Shown one piece after another: positions 1 through 10,414 of a stretch of DNA of 64,000 nucleotides. Source of the DNA: Methylobacterium radiotolerans JCM 2831 (lineage in GTDB: Bacteria; Pseudomonadota; Alphaproteobacteria; Rhizobiales; Beijerinckiaceae). Within the stretch, counting starts at the first letter, position 1. Every line of letters begins with the position of its first letter. The translations under genes and the position numbers were made by a program. A model generated the notes under the pieces. That model was not told where the DNA came from. It ran no database searches and was given only the letters and a program-made list of their open reading frames with translations. The stretch covers positions 1,054,001 to 1,118,000 of the forward strand of contig NC_010505.1 in the NCBI RefSeq assembly GCF_000019725.1. The letters run 5' to 3'.

Positions 1-92
1 GTCGCGGAGGGGCCGTAGTCGCGAATCAGATCGTGGCTGCGCTTCGCCAGCGCGAAGCTGCGATCGCGATCCGAATAGGTCTCCTGGCTCAT
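1..92 (-). CDS. N-terminus of an unidentified protein (cut by window edge)
   Basis: An ATG at 92 opens a frame that runs leftward off the window, giving about 30 residues that begin MSQETYSDRDRSFALAKRSH and end in a GPSA segment. The peptide is hydrophilic, with no signal sequence or membrane segment. I do not recognise the family. The weak GGGA stretch upstream of the ATG is the only ribosome-site evidence. It lies about 100 bp downstream of the helicase gene on the same strand. Whether this is the true start cannot be settled from 92 bases. Confidence 0.45.
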   Translation of the reverse strand, partial: MSQETYSDRDRSFALAKRSHDLIRDYGPSA

Positions 93-193
93 CCGTATCC
101 CGCGGTCCGGGGCGACCGGCGCGCATGCGCCGTCACCCAGACTTGATATACGGCCGCCTGGTAGCCGGACAGTTAAGCCCGAACAGACGTCTG

Positions 194-1777
194 TTACTTA
201 TCCTTCTTCGCCAAGACTGGTCGAAGCAGGAATGCCGGAACGTGGGAGCCGAGGCCGACGGGCGTGTCCCCGTCGGCGTCGATCCGGCGCCCGCGCTCCT
301 CGCGCGCGGACTCGCCGCGGCCCGACGCGCGGCCCGGCGCGCGCGGCTCCGGACGGCTCTCGGGGCGGGTCTCAGAGCGGCTCTCGGGACGGTCGTCCGG
401 GCGGCTCTCCGCGCGCGCCGCGCCGCGGCCGCCGCGCGACCGGGTCGGGCGCTCGCGGACCTCCCCGGCCTCGCCGGCGCTCCGGGCGCTCTTCTCGACG
501 ACGCCCTTGTCGGCACTCTTGTCGCCGCCCTTGTCGGCACTCTTGTCGCCGCTCCTGCCACCGCTCTTCGCGGAGCGCCCGCCCCGCCGCCCGTCGCTCG
601 ACCGGCCGCGGTGGCGCGTGCCGGTGTCGCCGGACGCGTCGGCCACGCTCGTCAGGTCGCCGTCCAGCCAGGGGATCGGCTGCCCGATCAGCGCCTCGAT
701 GGCGCCGAGCGAGCGCGCGTCGTCGGGGGCGACCAGCGTGTAGGCCGTGCCGCTCCGGCCGGCGCGGCCGGTGCGGCCGATCCGGTGGACGTAATCCTCC
801 GGGTGATGCGGCACGTCGAAGTTGAAGACGTGGCTGACCGCGGGGATGTCGAGGCCGCGCGCCGCCACGTCGCTGGCGACCAGCAGGGCGGTCTCGCCGT
901 TGCGGAAGCCGTCGAGGGCCGTCGTGCGGGCGCGCTGGTCCATGTCGCCGTGGAGCGCCGCGGCGTCGAAGCCGTGGCTGACCAGGGACTTCTGCAGCAG
1001 CGCGACGTCGCGCTTGCGGTTGCAGAAGATGATCCCGTTCTTCAGATCCTCCTCGCCGCGGATCAGGCCGCGCAGGCGCTCGCGCTTGGCGTGGCCCTCG
1101 GCGCCGGTGGCGACGAGGCGCTGCGTGATCGTGGTCGCCGTGGAGGCCGGCCGGGCCACCTCGACCCGCTGCGGGTTGTGCAGGAACATGTCGGCGAGCC
1201 GCTCGATCTCCGGCGGCATGGTGGCCGAGAAGAACAGGGTCTGCCGGGTGAACGGCACCATCTTCACGATGCGCTCGATATCGGGGATGAACCCCATGTC
1301 GAGCATGCGGTCCGCCTCGTCGATGACCAGGAGCTCGACGCCGGTGAGCAGCAGCTTGCCGCGCTCGAAATGGTCGAGCAGGCGACCGGGCGTGGCGATC
1401 AGCACGTCGGTGCCGCGCATCAGCTTGGCGTCCTGGTCGGCGAAGGAGACGCCGCCGATGATCAGCGCCACGTTGAGCTTGTGGTTGGTCCCGTAGCGGT
1501 CGAAATTCTCGACCACCTGGGCGGCCAGCTCGCGGGTCGGCTCCAGGATCAGCGTGCGCGGCATCCGGGCGCGGGCGCGGCCATTCTCCAGCAGCGTCAG
1601 CATCGGCAGCGTGAAGGCCGCGGTCTTGCCGGTTCCGGTCTGGGCGATCCCGAGGACGTCGCGACGTGCCAGCACGTGGGGGATCGCCTCGGCCTGGATC
1701 GGCGTCGGCTCTGTGTAACCCGCCGCTTCGACGGCGTTCAGGACTTTCTCGCTCAGTCCCAGGTCGGAAAAAGGCAT
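194..1777 (-). CDS. rhlE: DEAD-box ATP-dependent RNA helicase, RhlE-like
   Basis: ATP-dependent RNA unwinding, likely in ribosome assembly or RNA decay. The 527-residue protein has the full helicase core. The Q motif lies at about 20-33, Walker A AQTGTGKT at 45-52, PTREL at 80-84, TPGR at 129-132, DEAD at 153-156, SAT at 184-186 and HRIGRTGR at 331-338. From about residue 380 the protein is a disordered tail rich in Arg, Ser, Gly and Glu. The tail includes a short tandem repeat (GDKSADKG twice) and many RPESR-type units, typical of RNA-binding tails. The start at 1777 gives the canonical RhlE opening FSDLGLSEKVLNAV; no clear Shine-Dalgarno is visible. A 14-bp palindrome (182-195) overlaps the stop codon. 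RhlE is preferred over DbpA or CsdA from the overall core; the exact subfamily is an inference. Confidence 0.93.
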   Translation of the reverse strand: MPFSDLGLSEKVLNAVEAAGYTEPTPIQAEAIPHVLARRDVLGIAQTGTGKTAAFTLPMLTLLENGRARARMPRTLILEPTRELAAQVVENFDRYGTNHKLNVALIIGGVSFADQDAKLMRGTDVLIATPGRLLDHFERGKLLLTGVELLVIDEADRMLDMGFIPDIERIVKMVPFTRQTLFFSATMPPEIERLADMFLHNPQRVEVARPASTATTITQRLVATGAEGHAKRERLRGLIRGEEDLKNGIIFCNRKRDVALLQKSLVSHGFDAAALHGDMDQRARTTALDGFRNGETALLVASDVAARGLDIPAVSHVFNFDVPHHPEDYVHRIGRTGRAGRSGTAYTLVAPDDARSLGAIEALIGQPIPWLDGDLTSVADASGDTGTRHRGRSSDGRRGGRSAKSGGRSGDKSADKGGDKSADKGVVEKSARSAGEAGEVRERPTRSRGGRGAARAESRPDDRPESRSETRPESRPEPRAPGRASGRGESAREERGRRIDADGDTPVGLGSHVPAFLLRPVLAKKDK

Positions 1778-1986
1778 TTGCGTTCAGGAACCGTTGCGCG
1801 CCCGGCCGGCGCGAAGGACACCGTCGCGGCAACGGCTGGGAAAGGCTCGCGCGGGGCGCTCGGACGCTCCCGGGGCCGCGGGGCGCATCGTCCCCGTCAG
1901 TTAGGGCCTTGGCGCGACTTGTCAATCTCGCAATCGCGACAGCGCGCGTCCGCGCACAGGGGATCGGCCCCGGGAGCGGCCCCCGA

Positions 1987-2376
1987 TCAGGGCCGGAGAC
2001 GGTCGACCGCGGGCACGGCGCAGGGGTCCAGACGGGTGGACCGGGCGGATCGTGCCGCCAGCGCGCCGGTCGTCTCGGGCTCGGCCATCGGCGGCAGCGC
2101 CGCCGTCGCGAGGGCGGCCCCGGGCAGCGCCGCGTCGGGCCGGCTCAGCCGCGCGAGCTGGTAGGCGCCGATCACCGCGACGATCCCGGCCAAGCCCGCC
2201 ACGCGCAACGCCCAGGGCAGGGGGCCCGCTGTCCGGCTCGGCTTGGCGCGCGCGACCCGCGCGGCAGTCGAGCCGACCTGCGAGCCGACCTGCGCGCCGG
2301 CCTGCGCGCCGGGCGCGGTCTCGACGGTCCGGCGCTTGCCGAAGGTTGTCCGGCTCCGATCGTCGGGGCTCTGCAT
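1987..2376 (-). CDS. Small single-pass membrane protein, unknown function
   Basis: I do not recognise a family. The ATG at 2376 is chosen because GGAGAG lies about 8 bases upstream; the longer frame to 2460 has no such site. The 129-residue product has a basic N-terminus (MQSPDDRSRTTFGKRR), an imperfect AGAQAG/AQVGSQVGS repeat, and one hydrophobic helix at roughly residues 55-75 (LRVAGLAGIVAVIGAYQL). A Pro/Ala-rich, probably periplasmic, tail of about 55 residues follows. Codon usage matches the neighbours. It sits alone, divergent from the outer membrane protein gene, behind a strong hairpin and a dyad (see 2377-2823). Confidence 0.55.
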   Translation of the reverse strand: MQSPDDRSRTTFGKRRTVETAPGAQAGAQVGSQVGSTAARVARAKPSRTAGPLPWALRVAGLAGIVAVIGAYQLARLSRPDAALPGAALATAALPPMAEPETTGALAARSARSTRLDPCAVPAVDRLRP

Positions 2377-2823
2377 GGACGGTTCTCTCCACCGGCCGGG
2401 GACCGGGTTCGGTGCGGGGCGCGACGGGGCTCGCGGGCGAGCCCGCGAGCCCCGGACCATCGGTCAACAGGGTTAACCGATCGCTTACGAGGCGGCGGCC
2501 TCTCGTCAAAGTTGTGCCGGAATAAAACGTCCGCCCTCGCCCGTCCCTGCAGAGACCTCGGGCGATCTCGCCCGGAACACGCCGGCTTCCGACAATATGC
2601 GCGGCGCGCAACGCAGCTCGTCATCCGGGGTTTTGCAACTGTCCGCGCCCCGTGCGGGGCCACGACCCGGCCCTCTGCTGTGGGGTGGGCCGGCTAGTCT
2701 TCATCTTTCGTTGACGGGATGTCCCTAGCCTGAGGAGGCTTGTTGCAGGAAAGCGACAGACCCGCCATCCGAGAGCGCCTAGAAGGCTGCCGGCTCAAGC
2801 TAACCCCAGGACCGAACACCACC
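2377..2823. other. Divergent non-coding region with a strong hairpin and a dyad
   Basis: No convincing gene lies here. It separates the small membrane protein (leftward) from the outer membrane barrel (rightward), so it should hold both promoters. Two structures are visible. A 12-bp perfect stem with a 4-base loop spans 2426-2453. A near-perfect inverted repeat, ATCGGTCAAC-AGG-GTTAACCGAT, spans 2459-2481 and could be a protein-binding site for the leftward gene. A TTGACG at about 2712 resembles a -35 element for the barrel gene, but I see no good -10 partner. Confidence 0.4.
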
Positions 2824-3690
2824 ATGAAGAAGCTTCTCCTCGCATCCACCGTTCTCGCCGGCATGACCGCCGCGGCGTCCGCCGCCGACCTGCCGCGCCG
2901 CGCCGCGCCGCCGCCGGTGTTCACGCCGGTGCCGGTGTTCACCTGGACCGGCTTCTACTTCGGTGTGAACGCCGGCTACGGCTTCGACGCCAACAGCCGC
3001 AACACCACCAACTACGCCCTGCCCGGCGGCTCGCTGATCAACTCGCCCGGCACCGCCGGCGTCGTCAGCGTCAACAACCGCAGCAACAACGACGGCTTCT
3101 CGGGCGGCGCCCAGATCGGCTACAACTACCAGTTCACCCCGGGCTCCGGCGTCGTGATCGGCTTCGAGGCCGACGCCCAGTACGTCGACTTCGCCCGCCG
3201 CGCCAACGCCACCCAGAACTACGCCTTCGGCGGCGCCCCGGGCATCGCGTTCGCCGCCCCGCGCGCCTTCGTCGCCACGAGCGGCAACGGGCTGGACTAC
3301 TTCGGCACGGTGCGCGGCCGCCTCGGCTACGCCTTCGACCGCACCCTCGTGTACGGCACCGGCGGCTTCGCCTACGGCTCGGGCCAGGACGACCAGAACT
3401 TCGCCGGCAACCGCTTCCGCGACAGCTTCCGCACCGGCTGGGCCGCCGGCGGCGGCATCGAGTACGCCCTGCCGACCGACTCGTTCCTGAACTTCTTCCG
3501 CTCGAACGCCGTGACGCTGAAGGTCGAAGGCCTGTACGTCAGCCTCGACCGCCAGAAGAACTCGGCCGGCGGCGTGTTCTACGGCAACCTCCTGCCCCCG
3601 AACGGCATCGCCTACCTCAACGGCGCCGCCGCCAAGACCGAGTTCGCCGTCGTCCGCGCCGGCCTGAACTACAAGTTCGGCTCGTACTGA
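2824..3690 (+). CDS. Outer membrane beta-barrel protein, Omp25/Omp31 (OmpA-like barrel) type
   Basis: A structural outer-membrane protein. The ATG at 2824 gives a signal peptide (MKKLLLASTVLAGMTAAASA, cleaved before ADLP) and a 288-residue precursor. After the Pro-rich start of the mature chain comes the family hallmark WTGFYFGVNAGYGF. Alternating hydrophobic strands follow, including GAQIGYNYQF, GTVRGRLGYAFDR, LVYGTGGFAYG and WAAGGGIEYAL, and the chain ends in LNYKFGSY. Rhizobiales usually end such barrels in Phe; here the last residue is Tyr, which is still aromatic. AGGA about 10 bases upstream supports this start over the longer frame from 2740. A strong terminator follows at 3732-3759, so it is probably a single-gene unit. 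It could be a porin-like or purely structural protein. Confidence 0.9.
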   Translation: MKKLLLASTVLAGMTAAASAADLPRRAAPPPVFTPVPVFTWTGFYFGVNAGYGFDANSRNTTNYALPGGSLINSPGTAGVVSVNNRSNNDGFSGGAQIGYNYQFTPGSGVVIGFEADAQYVDFARRANATQNYAFGGAPGIAFAAPRAFVATSGNGLDYFGTVRGRLGYAFDRTLVYGTGGFAYGSGQDDQNFAGNRFRDSFRTGWAAGGGIEYALPTDSFLNFFRSNAVTLKVEGLYVSLDRQKNSAGGVFYGNLLPPNGIAYLNGAAAKTEFAVVRAGLNYKFGSY

Positions 3691-3731
3691 GATCGAATGC
3701 CGGAGCCGGCCCTGCCGGCTCCGCGCAGGGG

Positions 3732-3759
3732 AAGGGCCCGGCCGCAAGGCCGGGCCCTT
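3732..3759 (+). terminator. Intrinsic terminator hairpin after the outer membrane protein gene
   Basis: A perfect 12-bp stem, AAGGGCCCGGCC, with a GCAA loop and the matching arm at 3748-3759, followed by TCT. A smaller stem (GGAGCCGG/CCGGCTCC, from about 3702) precedes it just after the stop codon. Confidence 0.85.
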
Positions 3760-3907
3760 CTCGCGTTTCGGGGCCGCGGTTCGGCCGGTCCGGGTGCGAC
3801 AGGGAAGGCCGGAACCGGGCGCGCCGCCCGCGATTGAGACCGCGGCGCCCCACGGGGACCCGGACGGGGCCTTCCACGCAGGGATCGGGCGCGCGGAGCG
3901 ATCAGCC

Positions 3908-4402
3908 ATGCGAAGCCGAATCCTTCTCCTGTCGCTCGCCGCCCTCGGCCTGGCCGGCGCGCCGGCCTCCGCGCAGGACGCCAGTGTGATCGGCAAGGAC
4001 ACGATCCTGCCGGGCACGGGGCCGGGCACCTCGACGGACGGCAAGGGGGTGGGGCGGCTGATGGAGGCGGCAAACGCCGAGGACGCCGCCAAGCGGCAGG
4101 GACTCAAGCCCGTCAGCTTCCTGACCACGAAGATGATCGGCGTGACGGTGCGCAACGCCGCCGGCGACAGCGTCGGCAAGATCGACGATCTGCTGATCAC
4201 CGACGGCGGGACGCTCAGGGCGGTGGTGATCGACGTCGGCGGCTTCCTGGGCCTCGGCAGCAAGCTCATCGCGGTCGAGCCGGGAGCCCTGGTTCTGCGG
4301 CCCGGCGGCGACCGGTTCTCGGCGGTCCTCAACATGGGCAAGGACGCGGTGGCGGCGGCCCAGCCCTTCGACCCGGCCAAGGCGATCGCGGCCCCGCGCT
4401 AG
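3908..4402 (+). CDS. Exported PRC-barrel domain protein
   Basis: The ATG at 3908 gives a 164-residue protein with a clear signal peptide (RILLLSLAALGLAGAPASA, then QD). The mature part has about 50 linker residues and then a PRC-barrel fold (about residues 75-150): MIGVTVRNAAGDSVGKIDDL, a VVIDVGGFLGLGSK turn, and an IAVEPGALVL strand. PRC-barrels are small beta-barrel modules that bind RNA, protein or charged surfaces. In rhizobial genomes secreted versions are common and mostly uncharacterised. The longer in-frame start at 3794 would bury the signal peptide and was rejected. It converges with parE. Confidence 0.8.
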   Translation: MRSRILLLSLAALGLAGAPASAQDASVIGKDTILPGTGPGTSTDGKGVGRLMEAANAEDAAKRQGLKPVSFLTTKMIGVTVRNAAGDSVGKIDDLLITDGGTLRAVVIDVGGFLGLGSKLIAVEPGALVLRPGGDRFSAVLNMGKDAVAAAQPFDPAKAIAAPR

Positions 4403-4422
4403 GCCGCGACCGGAGGCCGTCG

Positions 4423-4447
4423 CCCGACGCGGCGGGGCCGCGTCGGG
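4423..4447. terminator. Bidirectional hairpin between the PRC-barrel gene and parE
   Basis: A perfect 10-bp stem CCCGACGCGG / CCGCGTCGGG with a 5-base loop, sitting between two converging stop codons. There is no T-tract on either side, so efficiency is uncertain. Confidence 0.65.
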
Positions 4448-4453
4448 ACTGCG

Positions 4454-6607
<2,154 letters not shown>

Positions 6608-6816
6608 CCCCGCATGATAGCGGAACAAAACGGAAACATCAAAGCCGTTCGCCCTGCGGCGAAGCGGTCGCATCATCGCATGCTGCGCCGCCGCGAGCGA
6701 GGGCCGCGGCCGCAACGGGACACGGTTGTGCGCGCCGGGCCGTCATCACGACGTTGCACAACGATGGGTTAAGGCTTTCTCGTGACCCGCAGGCCCGGCC
6801 TCCACAGGCGACGACC

Positions 6817-6841
6817 GGAACAGAACGGGACGATCGACGTT
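6817..6841 (+). promoter_or_regulatory. Candidate EcfG-type (general stress response) promoter
   Basis: GGAAC at 6817-6821, 16 bases, then CGTT at 6838-6841, which matches the alphaproteobacterial EcfG promoter pattern GGAAC-N16/17-CGTT. Transcription would start about 40 bases before the small gene at 6886. A match of this kind is expected about once by chance in 64 kb on both strands, so position and orientation are what make it credible. Confidence 0.5.
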
Positions 6842-6885
6842 AGTGGCGGAGATAAATCTTGACCGTGGTCAGGGAGCCGCAGTCC

Positions 6886-7074
6886 ATGAGCGACGCCGCG
6901 ATCGAGGCCCGCCGCCTCACGCTGATCCGATTCGAGCACGCGGCCGGCGCCGCCTTCGGCTGCGACGACGACGCGGCCGGCGTGCCGCCCGGCCGGGCCC
7001 TGATGAACTCCACCACCCTCGCGCTGGCGACCTTCGCGACCGCGCTGGCGGCGACCATCACCTACCTGGTCTGA
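6886..7074 (+). CDS. Small protein with C-terminal hydrophobic helix, unknown function
   Basis: A 62-residue product starting MSDAAIEARRLTLIRFEHAA. It has an acidic middle (GCDDDAAG) and a hydrophobic C-terminal helix (STTLALATFATALAATITYL), which suggests a tail-anchored membrane peptide. AGGGA about 10 bases before the ATG at 6886 and a candidate stress promoter at 6817-6841 support it as a real gene. An alternative start at 6859 adds nine residues. Opposite-strand frames over the same bases have neither a ribosome site nor membrane-like logic. Family unknown. Confidence 0.5.
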   Translation: MSDAAIEARRLTLIRFEHAAGAAFGCDDDAAGVPPGRALMNSTTLALATFATALAATITYLV

Positions 7075-7249
7075 TCCCGATCGCCGACCGCGGCGCAGGC
7101 TGAGCGGGCGGCGAGCCCCCACCGACGTCCGCGCGCGCGCAGCGAGGCAACCGGTCGGCGCCACGCTCGGCGGCCCCGGGCTGTCCCGGATCGCCCCGCT
7201 CCGCGCGCGCGGACGGGGCGGCCGCTCCCGGCCCCCGCCCGCGAGCCCC

Positions 7250-9934
7250 TCAGCCCGAGCTCGATTTCTTGGTCGCCGCCTTCTTGGCCGCCGGCTTCTT
7301 CGTGGCGGTCTTCTTCGCCGCCGGCTTGTCGCCGCTCGCGGCGCGCGCCGAACTCTTCCGGGCCGCCCCCCGCTTCGCCGGCTTGCCGCCGCCCGCGGCG
7401 CGCTTGGCGTTCACCAGGGCGATCGCCTCGTCCAGCGTCAGCGCCTCGGCGCTCATCGTCTTCGGCAGCGTGGCGTTGACCTCGCCGTCGGTGACGTAGG
7501 GCCCGTACTTGCCGGCCTTGACCACGAGGTCTCGGCCGCTAGCCTCGTCCTTGCCGAGCGGCCGGCCCGGATCGGCGGCCAGGCGGCCGCGGCCGCCGCC
7601 CTGCTCCTTGGCGACGATCAGGTCGATGGCGCGGTTGGCCCCGATCTCCAGCACGTCGTCGTCCTTGCCGAGATTGGCGTAGGTCTTCCCGTGCTGCACG
7701 TAGGGCCCGAACCGGCCGAGATTGGCCAGGATCGGCTCGCCGGTCTCGGGGTGGCGCGCCACCTCGCGGGGCAGCGCGAGCAGGGCCAGCGCCTTGTTCA
7801 GATCCACGTCCGAGGGGCTCAGCCCCTTCGGCAGCGACGAGCGCTTCGGCTTCTCCGCGCCCTTCTCGGTGGAGGCCTCGCCGAGCTGGAGGAACGGCCC
7901 GAAGCGGCCGTCGCGGAGCGTCACCGGCAGGCCGGTCGCGGGATCGTCGCCCAGCACGCGCACGCCCGGCTGGCCGCCCTCGGCCGAGGAGCCGTCCCCG
8001 TCGCCGTCGATGCCCGTGGCCGAGAGCTGGCGGGTGTACTTGCACTCCGGGTAGTTCGAGCAGCCGATGAAGGCGCCGAACTTGCCGAGCTTCAGCGACA
8101 GCTGGCCCGAGCCGCAGGTCGGGCAGGTGCGCGGGTTCGAGCCGTCGCCCTTGTCGGGGAAGATGTGCGGCCCGAGAAGGCCGTTCAGCGCCTCCAGCAC
8201 GTCGGCGACGCGCAGCTCCTTGGTCTCGCCGATCGCCGCGGAGAAGTCGCGCCAGAAGTCGCGCAGCACCGCCCGCCAGTCGATCTCGGCGTTGGAGACC
8301 CGGTCGAGCTGCTCCTCGAGGCCGGCGGTGAAGTCGTACTCGACGTAGCGCCGGAAGAAGCTCTCCAGGAAGCCCGTGACGAGCCGCCCCTTGTCCTCCG
8401 GCTGCAGCCGCTTCTTCTCGATCTTGACGTACTCGCGGTCCCGCAAGGTCTGGAGCACCGCGGCGTAGGTCGAGGGCCGGCCGATGCCGAGCTCCTCCAT
8501 GCGCTTCACGAGGCTCGCCTCGGAGTAGCGCGGCGGCGGCTCGGTGAAGTGCTGGGTCGCGCTGATGCGCTCGCGGGTGAGGGGGTCGCCGGCCTTCATG
8601 GGCGGCAGGCGGCGGCTCTCCTCGTCCTCCTCGTCGTCCTTGCCCTCCTGGTAGAGGGTCAGGAAGCCGTCGAACTTCACCACCTGGCCGGTGGCGCGCA
8701 GGTCGATGGTCCGCGGCCCGACCTTGGCGGTGACGTCGACGGTGGTCCGCTCCAGCTCGGCCGATTCCATCTGGCTCGCCATGGTGCGGGTCCAGATCAG
8801 CTCGTAGAGCCGGGCCTGCTCGGGCTCCAGGTGGCGCGCCACCGTCTTGGGCAGGCGGCCCATGTCGGTGGGACGCACCGCCTCGTGGGCCTCCTGGGCG
8901 TTCTTGGCCTTGACGCTGTACTTGCGCGGCACGTCCGGCACGTAGCGGTCGCCGAACTCCTTGCCGATGACCCGGCGGGCGTCCTGGATCGCCTCCGGCG
9001 CCATGTCGACGCCGTCGGTCCGCATGTAGGTGATGATGCCGACCGTCTCGCCGCCGATGTCGACGCCCTCGTAGAGCCGCTGGGCGACCCGCATGGTCTG
9101 GGCCGGCGCCATGCCGAGCTTGCGGGAGGCCTCCTGCTGGAGGGTCGAGGTGGTGAAGGGCGGCTGCGGGTGGCGCTTGGCGGGCTTGGCCTCGACGCTC
9201 GCCACCTGGAAGGTCGCGAGCTCGAGGTCGCGCCTGAAGGCGGCCGCCTCCTCGCCCGTGCCGACGTCGAGGCGCTGGATCCGCTTGCCGTCCGCGCCCA
9301 CGAGCCGGGCCTCGAAGGTCGCGCCGTCGGCGGTCGTCAGGGTCGCGATGAGCGTCCAGTACTCGCGCGGCTTGAACCGCTCGATCTCCATCTCGCGCTC
9401 GACCACGAGCCGGAGCGCCACGGACTGCACGCGCCCGGCCGAGCGGGCGCCCGGCAGCTTGCGCCACAGGACCGGCGAGAGATTGAAGCCGACGAGATAG
9501 TCGAGCGCCCGGCGCGCCAGGTAGGCGTCGACCAGCGCCTGGTCGATCTCGCGCGGCTTGCGCATCGCCTGCTCGACCGACGCCTTGGTGATGGCGTTGA
9601 AGGTCACGCGCTCGACCGGGATGCCCTTGAGCGCCTTGCGGGCGGTGAGCGCCTCCAGCACGTGCCAGGAGATCGCCTCGCCCTCGCGATCCGGGTCGGT
9701 GGCGAGGATCAGCTTGTCGGCGCCCTTGACCGCCTTGGCGATCTCGGAGACCCGGCTCGCCCCGCGGTCGGCCAGTTCCCAGACCATGCGGAAATCCTGC
9801 TCGGGATCCACCGAGCCGTCCTTGGGCGGCAGGTCGCGGATGTGCCCGAAGGAGGCGATGACTTCATAGTCGCGGCCGAGATACTTATTGATCGTCTTGG
9901 CTTTGGCCGGCGACTCGACGACGACGACTTTCAT
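7250..9934 (-). CDS. topA: DNA topoisomerase I (type IA)
   Basis: Relaxes negative supercoils by transient single-strand cleavage. 894 residues. The N-terminal TOPRIM domain opens MKVVVVESPAKAKTI with the acidic motif TDPDREGE at 79-86. The catalytic tyrosine is Tyr303 in GIITYMRTDG. A four-cysteine zinc finger (CPTCGSG ... CSNYPEC) lies around residues 605-635. It is followed by topoisomerase C-terminal repeats of the RFGPFLQLG / RFGPYVQHG / KYGPYVTDG type. The last 60 residues are a Lys/Ala-rich tail (AAKKTATKKPAAKKAATKK) that probably binds DNA, a common actinobacterial and rhizobial feature. It is transcribed alone, with about 200 non-coding bases upstream. Confidence 0.97.
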   Translation of the reverse strand: MKVVVVESPAKAKTINKYLGRDYEVIASFGHIRDLPPKDGSVDPEQDFRMVWELADRGASRVSEIAKAVKGADKLILATDPDREGEAISWHVLEALTARKALKGIPVERVTFNAITKASVEQAMRKPREIDQALVDAYLARRALDYLVGFNLSPVLWRKLPGARSAGRVQSVALRLVVEREMEIERFKPREYWTLIATLTTADGATFEARLVGADGKRIQRLDVGTGEEAAAFRRDLELATFQVASVEAKPAKRHPQPPFTTSTLQQEASRKLGMAPAQTMRVAQRLYEGVDIGGETVGIITYMRTDGVDMAPEAIQDARRVIGKEFGDRYVPDVPRKYSVKAKNAQEAHEAVRPTDMGRLPKTVARHLEPEQARLYELIWTRTMASQMESAELERTTVDVTAKVGPRTIDLRATGQVVKFDGFLTLYQEGKDDEEDEESRRLPPMKAGDPLTRERISATQHFTEPPPRYSEASLVKRMEELGIGRPSTYAAVLQTLRDREYVKIEKKRLQPEDKGRLVTGFLESFFRRYVEYDFTAGLEEQLDRVSNAEIDWRAVLRDFWRDFSAAIGETKELRVADVLEALNGLLGPHIFPDKGDGSNPRTCPTCGSGQLSLKLGKFGAFIGCSNYPECKYTRQLSATGIDGDGDGSSAEGGQPGVRVLGDDPATGLPVTLRDGRFGPFLQLGEASTEKGAEKPKRSSLPKGLSPSDVDLNKALALLALPREVARHPETGEPILANLGRFGPYVQHGKTYANLGKDDDVLEIGANRAIDLIVAKEQGGGRGRLAADPGRPLGKDEASGRDLVVKAGKYGPYVTDGEVNATLPKTMSAEALTLDEAIALVNAKRAAGGGKPAKRGAARKSSARAASGDKPAAKKTATKKPAAKKAATKKSSSG

Positions 9935-10106
9935 TCAGACCTCTGCCCCTGACGGGGCCTGGGCGCGACGGACGAATTCTGTTCGAGATTCGCGTGGGAC
10001 GTATGCCCGCCGTCGGGCCGGGGCCGCGCGCCGGGGACAAGTGGGTCACGGGCGGCGGGATGTCAAATGGCGGGGGTGACGCAAGCCTCGCCCGAGGGAG
10101 CCGGCG

Positions 10107-10126
10107 TAAGCCGCGCACAGGGCTTA
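10107..10126. promoter_or_regulatory. Dyad upstream of brnT, candidate autoregulatory site
   Basis: TAAGCC (10107-10112) and GGCTTA (10121-10126) form a perfect 6-bp inverted repeat directly before a TATATG that could be a -10 element. BrnTA operons are known to be repressed by the antitoxin or the complex, so this is a natural candidate site. Confidence 0.35.
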
Positions 10127-10141
10127 TATGAGTCGTGTGCG

Positions 10142-10414
10142 ATGGCGATCACATACGATCCCCCGAAGCGCGGTCGAACCCTGGCGGAACGGGGACTCGA
10201 TTTCGAGGACGCGGCCGTCGTGTTCGCTGGCCCCGTGTTTACGTTCGAGGATATCCGCCAGGATTACGGCGAGTGCCGTGTCGTCACCGTAGGCTTCCTG
10301 GCCGGCCGCATGACGATCATAATCTGGACTCCGCGCGGGCAGGACCGTCACGTTTTCTCGATGAGGAAGGCCAATGTCAGAGAGCAGAAGCGCTACGCAC
10401 CGCTCATCCGCTGA
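10142..10414 (+). CDS. brnT: BrnT family toxin (ribonuclease)
   Basis: Toxin of a type II toxin-antitoxin pair; BrnT proteins fold like RelE and cleave RNA. The 90-residue sequence has the family order: ITYDPPKRGRTLAERGLDFEDAA (the DPxKxxxNLxKHGxxFExA region), then VVTVGFLAGRMTIIIWTPRG, then the C-terminal SMRKANVREQKRY (the SARxAxxxERxxY motif). The usual Asn-Leu before KHG is replaced by Thr-Leu-Ala-Glu-Arg. The ATG at 10142 is chosen by homology; no clear ribosome site is seen. It overlaps brnA by 41 bases. Confidence 0.85.
   Translation: MAITYDPPKRGRTLAERGLDFEDAAVVFAGPVFTFEDIRQDYGECRVVTVGFLAGRMTIIIWTPRGQDRHVFSMRKANVREQKRYAPLIR

Noticed and set aside
182..195. Palindrome AACAGACGTCTGTT at the helicase stop as a terminator
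   Set aside because: It has no loop, overlaps the stop codon and lacks a T-tract, so I do not call it a terminator.
6769..7164. Minus-strand frames opposite the small gene at 6886
   Set aside because: They have no ribosome site, while the plus-strand frame has one plus a promoter-like element and a membrane-type C-terminus.
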